Made by a program: the position numbers and the translations under genes. Positions 31,676 through 39,707 of a DNA stretch of 64,000 nucleotides are shown here, piece after piece. The notes below the pieces were generated by a model. That model ran no database searches. It had not been told where the DNA came from and saw only the letters and a list, made by a program, of their open reading frames with translations. Positions within the stretch are counted from its first letter, which is position 1; every line of letters begins with the position of its first letter. The DNA is taken from NCBI RefSeq assembly GCF_002005565.1, contig NZ_BDJC01000026.1:31351-95350 (forward strand). The letters are read 5' to 3'. Source of the stretch: Streptomyces sp. JHA26. Lineage in GTDB: Bacteria; Actinomycetota; Actinomycetes; Streptomycetales; Streptomycetaceae.

Positions 31676-32980
31676 GTGGACACGAGCGAGAGCAGTACCG
31701 CATCCCCGGACGAAGCCCCCGTCCCGGACGAGACCCCCGCCCGGGACGGAGCCCGGCGCCGCTGGGTCATGGACACCCGTCCACTGCGCCGTCCCGCCTA
31801 CCGCAGGCTGTGGTCCTCGACCGTCGTCACGGCCGTCGGCAGCCAGCTCACCGCCGTCGCCGTGCCCAAGCAGATCTACGACATCACCGGCTCCTCCGCC
31901 TGGGTCGGCACCGCGAGCCTCGCCGGACTGCTGCCGCTGATCGTGTTCGCCCTGTGGGGCGGCGCGGTCGCCGACACCATGGACCGCCGCAAGCTGCTGC
32001 TGATCACCAACACCGGCATCGCCGTCACCTCACTGCTGTTCTGGGTCCAGGCCGTCACCGGCCTGGAGTCGGTGGCCGTCCTGATGCTCCTGCTCGCGCT
32101 GCAACAGGCCTTCTGGGGCCTCAACGCCCCGGCCCGCAACGCCTCCATCGCCCGCCTGGTCCCCGCGGACGAACTCGCCGCGGCCAACGCGCTCGGCTCG
32201 ACCGTCATACAGACCGGCCAGGTGGTCGGACCGCTGCTCGCCGGTGCCCTCATCCCCGTCGTCGGCCTGCCCGAGCTGTACCTCGTCGACGCGCTGGCGC
32301 TGTGCGTCACGGTGTGGGCGGTGTACAAGCTGCCCGCCCTGCCGCCGCTCACGGGCACGGCGGTACGGCGCGCGGGCGTCCGCGAGGTCGTGGCCGGGTT
32401 CCGCTACATCGCCGGGCACAAGGTGCTGCTGCTGTCCTTCCTGGCCGACATCGTCGCCATGGTCCTCGGGATGCCCCGCGCGCTGTTCCCGCAGCTCGCC
32501 GCCGAGACGTACGCCCCCTGGGGCGAGGGACTCGCCCTCGGCCTGCTGTTCGCGGCCGTCCCCGTCGGCGCGGTGGCCGGAGGGCTGTTCTCCGGCACCT
32601 TCTCCCGGGCACGCCGGCACGGCTGGATGGTGATCGGCGCGGTCGTCGTCTGGGGGGCGGCCGTCACCGGCTTCGGGCTGAGCGGCAACCTGTGGCTCGC
32701 GGTGGCGTTCCTCGCCGTCGCCGGGGTCGCCGACATGGTCTCCATGGTGTTCCGCGGGGCGATCCTGCTGTCCGCCGCGACCGACGAGATGCGCGGGCGC
32801 ATGCAGGGCGTCTTCACGGTGGTCGTCGCCGGCGGCCCGCGTCTGGCCGACGTCCTGCACGGCGGCGCTGGTTCGGCCTTCGGGGCGGGAGAGGCGGTCG
32901 CGGGCGGCGGAGTGCTCGTCGTCGTGGTGATGCTGGCGCTCGCCGCCGCGGTACCGGCGCTGCGCCGCTACCGCGTCTGA
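31676..32980 (+). CDS. MFS transporter (EntS-like)
   Basis: 434 residues with about twelve membrane segments. After a polar tail comes RRPAYRRLWSSTVVTAVGSQLTAVAVPKQIYDITGSSAWVG, then the MFS loop WGGAVADTMDRRKLLL (a G-x3-D-R-R motif). This is the DUF894/EntS (MFS_3) branch, known for siderophore and drug export. The substrate is unknown. The start is GTG 31676 behind TAGGAAG. It follows lysE with 87 bases between and may not be co-transcribed. Confidence 0.9.
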   Translation: MDTSESSTASPDEAPVPDETPARDGARRRWVMDTRPLRRPAYRRLWSSTVVTAVGSQLTAVAVPKQIYDITGSSAWVGTASLAGLLPLIVFALWGGAVADTMDRRKLLLITNTGIAVTSLLFWVQAVTGLESVAVLMLLLALQQAFWGLNAPARNASIARLVPADELAAANALGSTVIQTGQVVGPLLAGALIPVVGLPELYLVDALALCVTVWAVYKLPALPPLTGTAVRRAGVREVVAGFRYIAGHKVLLLSFLADIVAMVLGMPRALFPQLAAETYAPWGEGLALGLLFAAVPVGAVAGGLFSGTFSRARRHGWMVIGAVVVWGAAVTGFGLSGNLWLAVAFLAVAGVADMVSMVFRGAILLSAATDEMRGRMQGVFTVVVAGGPRLADVLHGGAGSAFGAGEAVAGGGVLVVVVMLALAAAVPALRRYRV

Positions 32981-32987
32981 CGCCGCG

Positions 32988-33443
32988 TCACAACGCGCTG
33001 CGGCCCCGCACGGCGGCGTGCTCCATGAGCCGGACCCGGGTGGCCTCCAGCCGGTGCGCGAGGATCTCGGCGACCGTCCGCACCAGCACGACCCCGAGCT
33101 GCGGGTCCTCCTCGCACAGGGCGAGCACCGACGCCGCGTCGAACTCGTAGGCGCGCACCGGGCTGAAGGCCTCGGCGCCGAAGTCCCACTCGTACGGCGG
33201 GAACAGCCAGGACCAGCCGAGCAGGTCGCCGACGCCCAGGCTGGCGACCGTCACCCGTTGCAGCGGCGTCACCTGCTGGGTCAGGGAGACCGCGCCGGAC
33301 CGGATGACCCAGAAGCGGTCGGCCCTGCTTCCCGCCTCGAAGATCCGGGCGTCCTCCGGGAAGGAGACCTCCCGGGCCAGCGCCATGAGGCGACCGCGCT
33401 GGTGCGGGGGGAGGGCGGTGAGCAGTTTGATCGCTTTGGTCAT
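32988..33443 (-). CDS. Stand-alone cyclic nucleotide-binding domain protein
   Basis: 151 residues: ALPPHQRGRLMALAREVSFPEDARIFEAGSRADRFWVIRSGAVSLTQ is the CRP/FNR beta-roll, followed by SLGVGDLLGWSWLFPPYEWDFGAEAF and a C-helix (LRTVAEILAHRLE-like). There is no DNA-binding HTH, so it cannot be a Crp-type transcription factor alone; it may act on a partner protein, perhaps as a binding subunit. An inverted repeat and a hairpin stand upstream. It is convergent with the MFS gene, with 7 bases between. Confidence 0.85.
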   Translation of the reverse strand: MTKAIKLLTALPPHQRGRLMALAREVSFPEDARIFEAGSRADRFWVIRSGAVSLTQQVTPLQRVTVASLGVGDLLGWSWLFPPYEWDFGAEAFSPVRAYEFDAASVLALCEEDPQLGVVLVRTVAEILAHRLEATRVRLMEHAAVRGRSAL

Positions 33444-33475
33444 GACCTGGGGCTCCTCGCCGACGATTCGGTTCA

Positions 33476-33494
33476 GGTGCGTTCCCTACGCACC
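33476..33494. promoter_or_regulatory. Inverted repeat upstream of the cNMP-domain gene
   Basis: GGTGCG (33476-33481), TTCCCTA, CGCACC (33489-33494): perfect 6-base arms, 33-51 bases before the ATG at 33443, where an operator or 5' leader hairpin would lie. Confidence 0.5.
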
Positions 33495-33587
33495 ATTTCA
33501 GCCGTTGTCGACGCCCTGGGCACCTCGGCGGACGGGGGATCCCGTACGAATTCCGTGCCGGTTCGGGGGAGGGTGGCGCAGGGCAGG

Positions 33588-33624
33588 AAAAAGCCCTGGC
33601 TGGACGGGGGAAGCCAGCCAGGGC
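33588..33624 (-). terminator. Intrinsic-type terminator on the minus strand
   Basis: Reading the minus strand, GCCCTGGCTGG (33624-33614) pairs perfectly with CCAGCCAGGGC (33603-33593), an 11-bp stem and 10-base loop, followed at once by TTTTT (33592-33588). U-runs are rare in this genome, so this is a true intrinsic terminator form. It would end the transcript of the small gene at 33846-34067 before the cNMP-domain gene. Confidence 0.8.
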
Positions 33625-33721
33625 CGTAAGCGGTGACGCACGGAGGACTCGTCCGTCGACTCCGTCGCCACGTATGGATGAACGCTAAACCATCTCGCCG
33701 CGTTCCGGGAAACCGAAACCG

Positions 33722-33733
33722 GGTCACGTGACC
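33722..33733. promoter_or_regulatory. 12-bp palindrome GGTCACGTGACC
   Basis: A perfect palindrome between the terminator and the small gene at 33846, followed 13 bases later by CGTCAC-CCGGC-GTGACG (33747-33763), a second dyad sharing the half-site GTGAC. The repeated GTGAC half suggests a regulatory protein, but no target gene is obvious. Confidence 0.4.
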
Positions 33734-33845
33734 TGTTTCACTGTGTCGTCACCCGGCGTGACGAGACCTCACCCGGCGTCCCCGCGGCGACCCCGACCCT
33801 GCCCCGCTCCGGTCCGTCCGACAGGTCCGCCGTGTTCCGGGCCCG

Positions 33846-34067
33846 TCAGCCCGTCTCCGTGCGGCGACCGGGGGTCAGGACCTCGTCCAGCACCCGCAGG
33901 ACCGCCTCGTACGCCACCGTCCGGACCGCTGCCTCGCGGGAGGCCTCCGGGTCGGTCGACCGCAGCTCGTCCCTTCGCGACCGCCACGTCCGTTCCTGTT
34001 CCACCGCGCAGGCCCTCGCGCGGTGCATGCGGCGCAGCAGTTCGTCCGAGTCCACAACATCCGTCAT
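33846..34067 (-). CDS. Hypothetical small helical protein, 73 residues
   Basis: MTDVVDSDELLRRMHRARACAVEQERTW... is charged and helical with no membrane segment. The alternation of Arg/Glu and the leucine spacing suggest a short coiled-coil. No family is recognised. It is divergent from the anti-sigma ATPase/sigma factor pair and its transcript should stop at the hairpin near 33590. The start at 34067 is chosen; a start at 34088 would add MRGYAEC. Confidence 0.55.
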   Translation of the reverse strand: MTDVVDSDELLRRMHRARACAVEQERTWRSRRDELRSTDPEASREAAVRTVAYEAVLRVLDEVLTPGRRTETG

Positions 34068-34234
34068 GCACTCCGCGTACCCCCGCACGGCGCCCGGATG
34101 GCCGTTGGGCCGTGAGGAGGGCCGAAGGTTTGGGAGTGCGGACGGAGGTCAGCCGAAAATGACGAGGTCCGCGGCGGACGCACCGCGCGGACCCGGCCGG
34201 ATCCCGCCCACCCCACCGAACAGGGAGCTGACGG

Positions 34235-34678
34235 ATGCGTGACAGGCGCACCACCCCATCCGCCCTCGGGCGGCCCGGCACGGACCGGCGCCGGCCGGCG
34301 CCGCCGTGCAGGCCCGCCGAGGCCCGCAGCACGGTGGAACGCGTGGTCACCGAACGCTGCCGCACCGACCACGTGCCGTGCGACCCGAAAGCGCTGTCGG
34401 ACGCCCTCCTCGTCGCCTCCGAGCTGACCACCAACGCGATCCTGCACGGCGGCGGCGTCACCGACTTCCAGGTCGACGTCGTCGGCTCCGGCGTCCGCCT
34501 CTCGGTGTGCGACCGCAGCGCCGAGCTGCCGGTGGCCGTGCCGCCGACCGACCCGCAGGGCCGCCGCCGCGTCGGCGGCCACGGCTGGCCGATCGTCTGC
34601 CGGCTGGCGCGCGACGTGCGCGTGGCAGATCTTCCGTCCGGAGGCAAGCGGATCACCGTCGTCGTTCCGCTGTCCTGA
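34235..34678 (+). CDS. ATP-binding anti-sigma-type regulator (HATPase_c_2)
   Basis: 147 residues. The N-terminal 30 are basic and disordered (RDRRTTPSALGRPGTDRRRP). The GHKL core has DALLVASELTTNAILHGGGV (N box, about 59-76), RLSVCDRSAELP and GHGWPIVCRLARDVRVADLPSGGKRITVVVPL. It precedes a SigB-family sigma factor on the same strand with a 180-base gap, suggesting the usual anti-sigma/sigma pair in which the ATPase holds the sigma factor until a STAS antagonist takes its place. The start ATG 34235 follows GGGAGCTGACGG. Confidence 0.85.
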   Translation: MRDRRTTPSALGRPGTDRRRPAPPCRPAEARSTVERVVTERCRTDHVPCDPKALSDALLVASELTTNAILHGGGVTDFQVDVVGSGVRLSVCDRSAELPVAVPPTDPQGRRRVGGHGWPIVCRLARDVRVADLPSGGKRITVVVPLS

Positions 34679-34681
34679 GTA

Positions 34682-34693
34682 CTTTTCGAAAAG
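34682..34693. promoter_or_regulatory. 12-bp palindrome upstream of the second sigma factor gene
   Basis: CTTTTCGAAAAG, perfect, four bases after the anti-sigma stop and 165 bases before the sigma factor start. It is unusually A/T-rich for this region, so it is likely to be a bound site or promoter part. Confidence 0.5.
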
Positions 34694-34857
34694 CGGAGTT
34701 TGTTCCCCCGGGGCAGGGGCAGTCGCAAGTTCGTGCTTCGGACCGGAGGCGCAGCAGCGGGAGCGGTACGACTGTTCCGGCCCCTCCGGGTGGAGACCCG
34801 GACAGTGCCGCTTCCGCGGAAAGTTCCCCTGAGACCACCGTTCAGGAGCGAATCCGC

Positions 34858-35724
34858 ATGCTCATCGAAACGCCCACCATCCGTCCCGGAACCCCTGAGC
34901 CCGTGCAGGACTCCACCGCTCCTGCCGCCACCCCCCGCCGCCGGCACGACGACGCACCGGACACCGCCGAGCTCTTCACACGGCTGTCGGCGCTGGAGGA
35001 CGGACCCGAACGGGACGCCGTCCGCGACGCACTCGTCACCGCCTGGCTGCCCATGGCCCACCGGATCGCCGGCCGCTTCCGGGACCGCGGCGAGTCCATC
35101 GAGGACCTGCGTCAGGTCGCCGCGCTCGGACTGGTGAAGGCCATCGACCGCTTCGACCCGGAACGCGGCGCCTTCGAGAGCTACGCCGTGCCCACCATCA
35201 CCGGCGAGGTCAAGCGGCACTTCCGGGACCGGATGTGGGCCCTGCGCGTGCCCCGCCGGGTCCAGGAACTGCGCAACAAGGTGCGGGTGGCACGGCGTGA
35301 GCTCACCCAGAGCCCGGGCAGTCCCGAACCGTCGGTCGCCGCCCTCGCCGCCCACACGGGACTCACCGAGGACGAGGTCAGCGCCGGGATGGAGGCGCTG
35401 GAAAGCTTCAGCACCCTGTCCCTGGACGCCGAGCTGTCGGCCGGCGACGACGGCTACAGCCTCGCGGACGTCCTCGGCGCGGCCGACGCCTCGTACGACA
35501 CCGTGATCGACCGCGAGTCCGCCAAGGAGGGCCTGCGCAGGCTGCCCGAACGCGAGCGGGCCATCCTCTACATGCGCTTCTTCGAGGACATGACGCAGAG
35601 CCGTATAGCCGACCGCCTGGGCATCTCGCAGATGCACGTGTCACGGCTCATCAGCCGCAGCTGCGCCCGCGTGCGCGACGAGGCGATGGGGCAGCGCCCC
35701 GTCCGCCGCCGCACGACGGTGTGA
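34858..35724 (+). CDS. sigM: RNA polymerase sigma factor, SigB/SigF/SigG family (SigM by context)
   Basis: 288 residues. Region 2: GESIEDLRQVAALGLVKAIDRF, ESYAVPTITGEVKRHFRDRMW. Region 3: PSVAALAAHTGLTEDEVSAGMEAL. Region 4: RLPERERAILYMRFFEDMTQSRIADRLGISQMHVSRLISR. No region 1.1. ATG 34858 has AGGAGCG ahead. It clusters with SigL-like 3230-4138 but is clearly a different paralogue. In S. coelicolor the chain SigB-SigL-SigM is reported for osmotic and oxidative response; the name sigM is taken from recalled gene order, so it is tentative. It follows the anti-sigma ATPase at 34235. Confidence 0.85.
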   Translation: MLIETPTIRPGTPEPVQDSTAPAATPRRRHDDAPDTAELFTRLSALEDGPERDAVRDALVTAWLPMAHRIAGRFRDRGESIEDLRQVAALGLVKAIDRFDPERGAFESYAVPTITGEVKRHFRDRMWALRVPRRVQELRNKVRVARRELTQSPGSPEPSVAALAAHTGLTEDEVSAGMEALESFSTLSLDAELSAGDDGYSLADVLGAADASYDTVIDRESAKEGLRRLPERERAILYMRFFEDMTQSRIADRLGISQMHVSRLISRSCARVRDEAMGQRPVRRRTTV

Positions 35725-35791
35725 GAACCACCGGACGAAGCCTTCACGGCGGCCCCGGGGAACGACGTGACGGGGAGGGCGAGGTGGCGTG

Positions 35792-35827
35792 CCGCCCCGT
35801 GAGCCGGCCGACCGGCTCACGGGGCGG
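35792..35827 (+). terminator. Strong hairpin terminator of the second sigma factor gene
   Basis: CCGCCCCGTGAGCCGG (35792-35807) and CCGGCTCACGGGGCGG (35812-35827): a 16-bp perfect stem with a 4-base loop, 67 bases after the sigma factor stop. There is no U-run. The rest of the 333-base gap (35725-36057) before the DUF1206 gene shows nothing else I recognise. Confidence 0.85.
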
Positions 35828-36057
35828 ACGCGTGCCCGGTGGACGCGGACGGGGGAGCGGCACGACGGCGGACGATCACGCGGTGGCGTCCCCGAGGCCG
35901 CGCCCCCCGCGTAAGCCTGCCGCGCCGGAACCGGGAGGACGCTCCCGCCCGTCGGACGGCACGCCGCGCTTCGGCCACGCCGGCGGCCGCCCGGACCCGT
36001 CTCCCCGGTGTGCGGGGGAGAACGCGGGGCATCCGGAGTCCCGGAGGGGAGGCTCGT

Positions 36058-36891
36058 ATGAGTGTTCTGACACGCACCGGCCGCGACAGGGCCCGGCGGG
36101 CGGCCGACGGACCGGTTGCCGAGGGGGCCGCACGGGCGGGACTGACCGCCCGCGGCGTCATCTACCTGCTGGTGGGGCTCCTGGCCCTGCGGATCGCCTT
36201 CGGCGACGGACAGCGGCAGGCCGACCGCGGCGGTGCCCTGGCCGAACTGTCGGACAAACCGTTCGGCGCCGTGCTGCTGTGGGCACTGGGCGCCGGACTC
36301 GTCGGCATGGCACTGTGGCGACTGTCCGAGGCCCTCTTCGGCGTCGTCGGCAAGGACGGCCGCAGCGCGAAGAAGCGCCTGCCGGCCGCCGCCCGCTGCG
36401 TCTTCTACTCGTTCGTCGCCTACTCCGTGCTGGCCTTCGCGGCCGGCTCCCGGAGCAGCGGCGGCGGAGCCGGCGACCGGCAGTCCCGGGACGTCACGGC
36501 CAAGGTGCTCGAGATGCCCGCCGGACGGTGGGCCGTGGGCGTGGCCGGGGTCGCGATAGCCGTCGCCGGGGTGGTGATCGCCGTCCAGGCCGTGCGCCGC
36601 AGCTACCACAAGAAGCTGAAGCTAGGCGAGCTGAGCCCGCGGGTGCGGCGGCTGGTCGACGTCACCGGCGTCGGCGGCGGAGCGGCCCGCGGAATCGTCT
36701 TCGCCGCGGCGGGCGCCTTCGCCGTACAGGCCGCGGTCGACTACGAACCCGACAAGGCCAAGGGCCTGGACGACACCCTGCGCTCCTTCGCCGGCACTCC
36801 GCTCGGACCGTGGCTGCTGGTCTGCGTCGCCGCGGGTCTGGTGCTGTTCGGCGTGTTCTCGTTCGCCCTGGCCCGCTGGCGCAGGGTGTGA
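36058..36891 (+). CDS. DUF1206 membrane protein
   Basis: 277 residues in three similar units of two membrane helices: GAARAGLTARGVIYLLVGLLALRIAF, KKRLPAAARCVFYSFVAYSVLAF and VTGVGGGAARGIVFAAAGAFAVQAAVDY. Each begins with a basic, Gly/Ala-rich turn 'R-x-G-hydrophobic'. This internal threefold repeat is the DUF1206 mark. Start ATG 36058 follows GGAGGGGAGG. The function is unknown. A gene of this family near sigma factors is common in actinomycetes. Confidence 0.88.
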   Translation: MSVLTRTGRDRARRAADGPVAEGAARAGLTARGVIYLLVGLLALRIAFGDGQRQADRGGALAELSDKPFGAVLLWALGAGLVGMALWRLSEALFGVVGKDGRSAKKRLPAAARCVFYSFVAYSVLAFAAGSRSSGGGAGDRQSRDVTAKVLEMPAGRWAVGVAGVAIAVAGVVIAVQAVRRSYHKKLKLGELSPRVRRLVDVTGVGGGAARGIVFAAAGAFAVQAAVDYEPDKAKGLDDTLRSFAGTPLGPWLLVCVAAGLVLFGVFSFALARWRRV

Positions 36892-36932
36892 GCCCGACGT
36901 CTGAGCCGCGCCGCACGGGGAACACGGAGCGG

Positions 36933-37367
36933 ATGAACGAACACGAGATTCCTCCGCCGGAAGGACGTCCCGTGGACGTCTACCTGGACCTCCTGCGCTT
37001 CCGCATGGAGACCGACGACTTCCAGCTGCTGCTCAGCGTGGTGGAACCGGTCCTCCAGGCGATCGACGAGCACCAGATGCCCACCATCGACTTCTCCCTG
37101 GACGGCGACAACGCCGAGGCACTGCCCCAGGAGATCCGGGACGAGGCCGCCCTGGTCATCGCCACCGCCGTCACCGGCCGGCTCGACAACGAGGTCGTCG
37201 AGATCAGCACCGACGAGACCGGACCCGTCCGCGTCGTCACGGACGCGGCCACCGCCTCCGACCCCGAACGCCTCGGCGAGATCGCCGACTACCTCAAGGA
37301 ACGCCACCGGCAGAACGAGGAGCTGCGCGGCATCGCCGAGGCGAGCGGCATGCCCAGCGACTTCTGA
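36933..37367 (+). CDS. Hypothetical acidic soluble protein, 144 residues
   Basis: MNEHEIPPPEGRPVDVYLDLLRFRMETDDFQLLLSVV begins a strongly acidic, mostly helical protein with DFSLDGDNAEALPQEIRDEAALVIATAVTG and a polar tail (LKERHRQNEELRGIAEASGM). There is no membrane segment or zinc motif, and no family is recognised. It lies 41 bases after the DUF1206 gene and may be co-transcribed. It is convergent with the FUSC gene with 4 bases between stops. Confidence 0.65.
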   Translation: MNEHEIPPPEGRPVDVYLDLLRFRMETDDFQLLLSVVEPVLQAIDEHQMPTIDFSLDGDNAEALPQEIRDEAALVIATAVTGRLDNEVVEISTDETGPVRVVTDAATASDPERLGEIADYLKERHRQNEELRGIAEASGMPSDF

Positions 37368-37371
37368 CCCG

Positions 37372-39630
37372 TCACCGCTTCGGCGCCGCGACGGGTACCC
37401 CCAACGGCCGGGCGAGGCCCGTCACGGCCTCGTCCAGCCGCTCCAGGTGCCGCAGGACGCGCCCGGTGATCCGGCCGTACCGCGGCACACCGCCCGGCTC
37501 GAACTCCAGCAGCGAGGCGACGCTGGGCCCGGTCTCCACCTCGGTCACGGCGTCCTCGTCGGCGACGCGCGCCGCGATCGCCTCGATGTTGCGCACCGTG
37601 CGCCGCACCGCCCCCCGCAGCCGCGGGTCGGCCGCGATCGACGGGTGGGTGGGCAGCAGCTCGGCCGTCGCCGCCAGCGACCGCGCGTGATACGCGCACG
37701 TCTCCAGCAGCGCCACCACGTATCGGGCCGTGTTCCGGCGGGTCCGCAGGGGGGTGATCGGGTGGGTGAGCGGCTGGGTGGCGCCGCGCAGGTCGCCCAG
37801 CGCCTGGTCCAGGTCGCGCGCCATGTCCAGCAGATCGGCGGCCGGCCCGCCGCTGAGCTGGTCGACGGCGCCCTCGGTGACGTCGACCAGCCGTTCCAGC
37901 ACGGTGCCCAGCAGTTCGTTCGTACGCCGGTCCGTGCGGATCGGCAGCACCAGCGCCGCCGCGATGATCCCGCAGGCCGCGCCGAGCGCCGTCTCCTCCA
38001 CCCGCAGCACCAGCACCGACATGCTGTACGTGTGCAGCAGGGTGTACAGCAGCCCGAGCATCGCCGTCACGAAGAACGACATCAGCGTGTAGGACAGCGG
38101 CGCCGTGTAGAACATCGCGAAGATGAGCAGCAGCACCAGCCCGAACGCGGTCCAGGTGTGGTTCCCGACCAGCCCGGCCAGCACGATGCCGGCCACCACC
38201 CCCAGCACGGTCCCCAGCAGCCGGCGGTAGCCCTTGACCAGGATCTCGCCGGTGGAGGCCGTGTTCAGGAAGACGATCCAGCAGGTGAGCACCGCCCAGT
38301 ACCAGCGCTGCGAGGACAGGAACTCCCCGCCGACGATGGCCAGCGAGGACGCCACGGCGACCTGCACGGCGGCGCGGGTGGTGGGCCGGCGCAATCCGTC
38401 CGGCTCCTCCTCCGGCACGGCCTCCTCGCCGGCGTCGATCGCGGCGTCCTCGGCGTCCAGCTCCTCGCGCGAACGGGTCGTGGCGGGAGTGTCGTCCGAC
38501 TCGTCCTGCGGCCCGTCCAGCGCGATCCTGAGGCCCATGACCGCGCGGGCGGTCTCACCGATCCCCCGGAAGACGTCCTGCACGGCGGGGGTCGCCTCGG
38601 GCAGGTTCTCCTCGTCGCGATAGCCGAGCAGCCGGTTGCGCAGGTGGGACAGCGCCGTACCGCGGGCCTCCGCGGGGGGCCGCAGCACCAGCAGGCGCAG
38701 CGCCCCCAGGTCCCGGCGCAGGACCGCCGTCGCCTCGCCGGGCGCGGGCGTGCTCCCCACCGACGGGGCCGGAGCGCCCGGCAGGTGCAGGGTGAGGGTG
38801 TCCGCCCGTTCGGCACTGCGCGCGGTCAGCAGCAGCAGACCGAGGCGCTCGGCGGCGATCTCGGCGTCCGCGATACGGCGCTGCACCAGCCGCGCGGTGG
38901 ACGCGTCCGGGGTGCCGTCCTCCAGCCGGGACTGGATCATCAGGGCCGTCTCGTGCAGCCGCGCGGTGCCGTCCCGCAGGTGCTCGAGCGTCTTGTCGAT
39001 CTCGTCCGGCCCGGCGTCCAGCAGTTCGAGCTGCGCCGAGATCAGCTGCGCCAGCCGCGCCCGGAAGGCCTGCCGCAGCAGCGACAGGACGCGTGCGGGC
39101 GTCGCCGGCACGATCGCGAAACGCACCAGGGCACTGCACGCGAACGCCACCGCGATCGCGGCCCACAGCGCCGGCAGCGCCGCCGTCCTCGCGCCCACGA
39201 ACAGGGACACGAAGTAGACCTGGAAGCCGATCAGGCCCAGGGCGGTGCCGCGGTCGCCGAAGCGGCGGCTGTAGACGGCGCAGAAGATCAGGACGACGAA
39301 GAAGGCGTCACCGACGACGACGTGCGAGGTGAGCAGCGAGCTCACCGACACGGACGCCAGCGCCACGGGCAGGCCCAGGGCCAGGGTGACGGCCTGCGCG
39401 CCGGGCTGCTTCTCGCGGATGGCGAAGGTGGCGACCATCGCCGACATGGCGCCCGCCACCAGGTGCTTGACGTCCGCCCCGAAGAGGGCCAGCACGGCCA
39501 GCGCCAGGGCGATGGCGCCCACCGTCCGCAGCCCGGCGGTCAGCCGCAGCAGACCGGGATCGGACGCGGCGACGCGGTCCCGCAGTCGTGTTCGCACCGA
39601 GCGCCCCGCCTGCTTCACGCCGCCGTACAC
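37372..39630 (-). CDS. FUSC-family membrane protein
   Basis: 752 residues. Two sets of membrane helices (about 28-190 and about 412-530) flank a long cytoplasmic helical domain (about 195-410), the layout of YccS/FUSC and AaeB-type aromatic acid exporters. The second set has WYWAVLTCWIVFLNTASTGE and ILVKGYRRLLGTVLGVVAGI, the FUSC signature. It probably exports an organic acid or stabilises the envelope. The start is GTG 39630, with a GTG at 39618 also possible. No partner HlyD-like gene is nearby. Confidence 0.88.
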   Translation of the reverse strand: MYGGVKQAGRSVRTRLRDRVAASDPGLLRLTAGLRTVGAIALALAVLALFGADVKHLVAGAMSAMVATFAIREKQPGAQAVTLALGLPVALASVSVSSLLTSHVVVGDAFFVVLIFCAVYSRRFGDRGTALGLIGFQVYFVSLFVGARTAALPALWAAIAVAFACSALVRFAIVPATPARVLSLLRQAFRARLAQLISAQLELLDAGPDEIDKTLEHLRDGTARLHETALMIQSRLEDGTPDASTARLVQRRIADAEIAAERLGLLLLTARSAERADTLTLHLPGAPAPSVGSTPAPGEATAVLRRDLGALRLLVLRPPAEARGTALSHLRNRLLGYRDEENLPEATPAVQDVFRGIGETARAVMGLRIALDGPQDESDDTPATTRSREELDAEDAAIDAGEEAVPEEEPDGLRRPTTRAAVQVAVASSLAIVGGEFLSSQRWYWAVLTCWIVFLNTASTGEILVKGYRRLLGTVLGVVAGIVLAGLVGNHTWTAFGLVLLLIFAMFYTAPLSYTLMSFFVTAMLGLLYTLLHTYSMSVLVLRVEETALGAACGIIAAALVLPIRTDRRTNELLGTVLERLVDVTEGAVDQLSGGPAADLLDMARDLDQALGDLRGATQPLTHPITPLRTRRNTARYVVALLETCAYHARSLAATAELLPTHPSIAADPRLRGAVRRTVRNIEAIAARVADEDAVTEVETGPSVASLLEFEPGGVPRYGRITGRVLRHLERLDEAVTGLARPLGVPVAAPKR

Positions 39631-39707
39631 TCTCCCGGTTCACATCGATTTCACGCCTAGATCCACTTCTCAGCATGCCACGCCGCGAGCGGTCCCCCGG
39701 CAGCGGG

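Noticed and set aside
33473..33727. An 84-codon open frame on the minus strand
   Set aside because: It covers the hairpin terminator and lacks normal codon bias; the product is rich in Arg, Pro and Thr without structure.
34077..34082. GGGTAC on the minus strand near the small gene at 33846-34067
   Set aside because: It lies only about 10 bases before the likely ATG (34067) and no GNNT is found 14-16 bases away, so it cannot be placed as a promoter.
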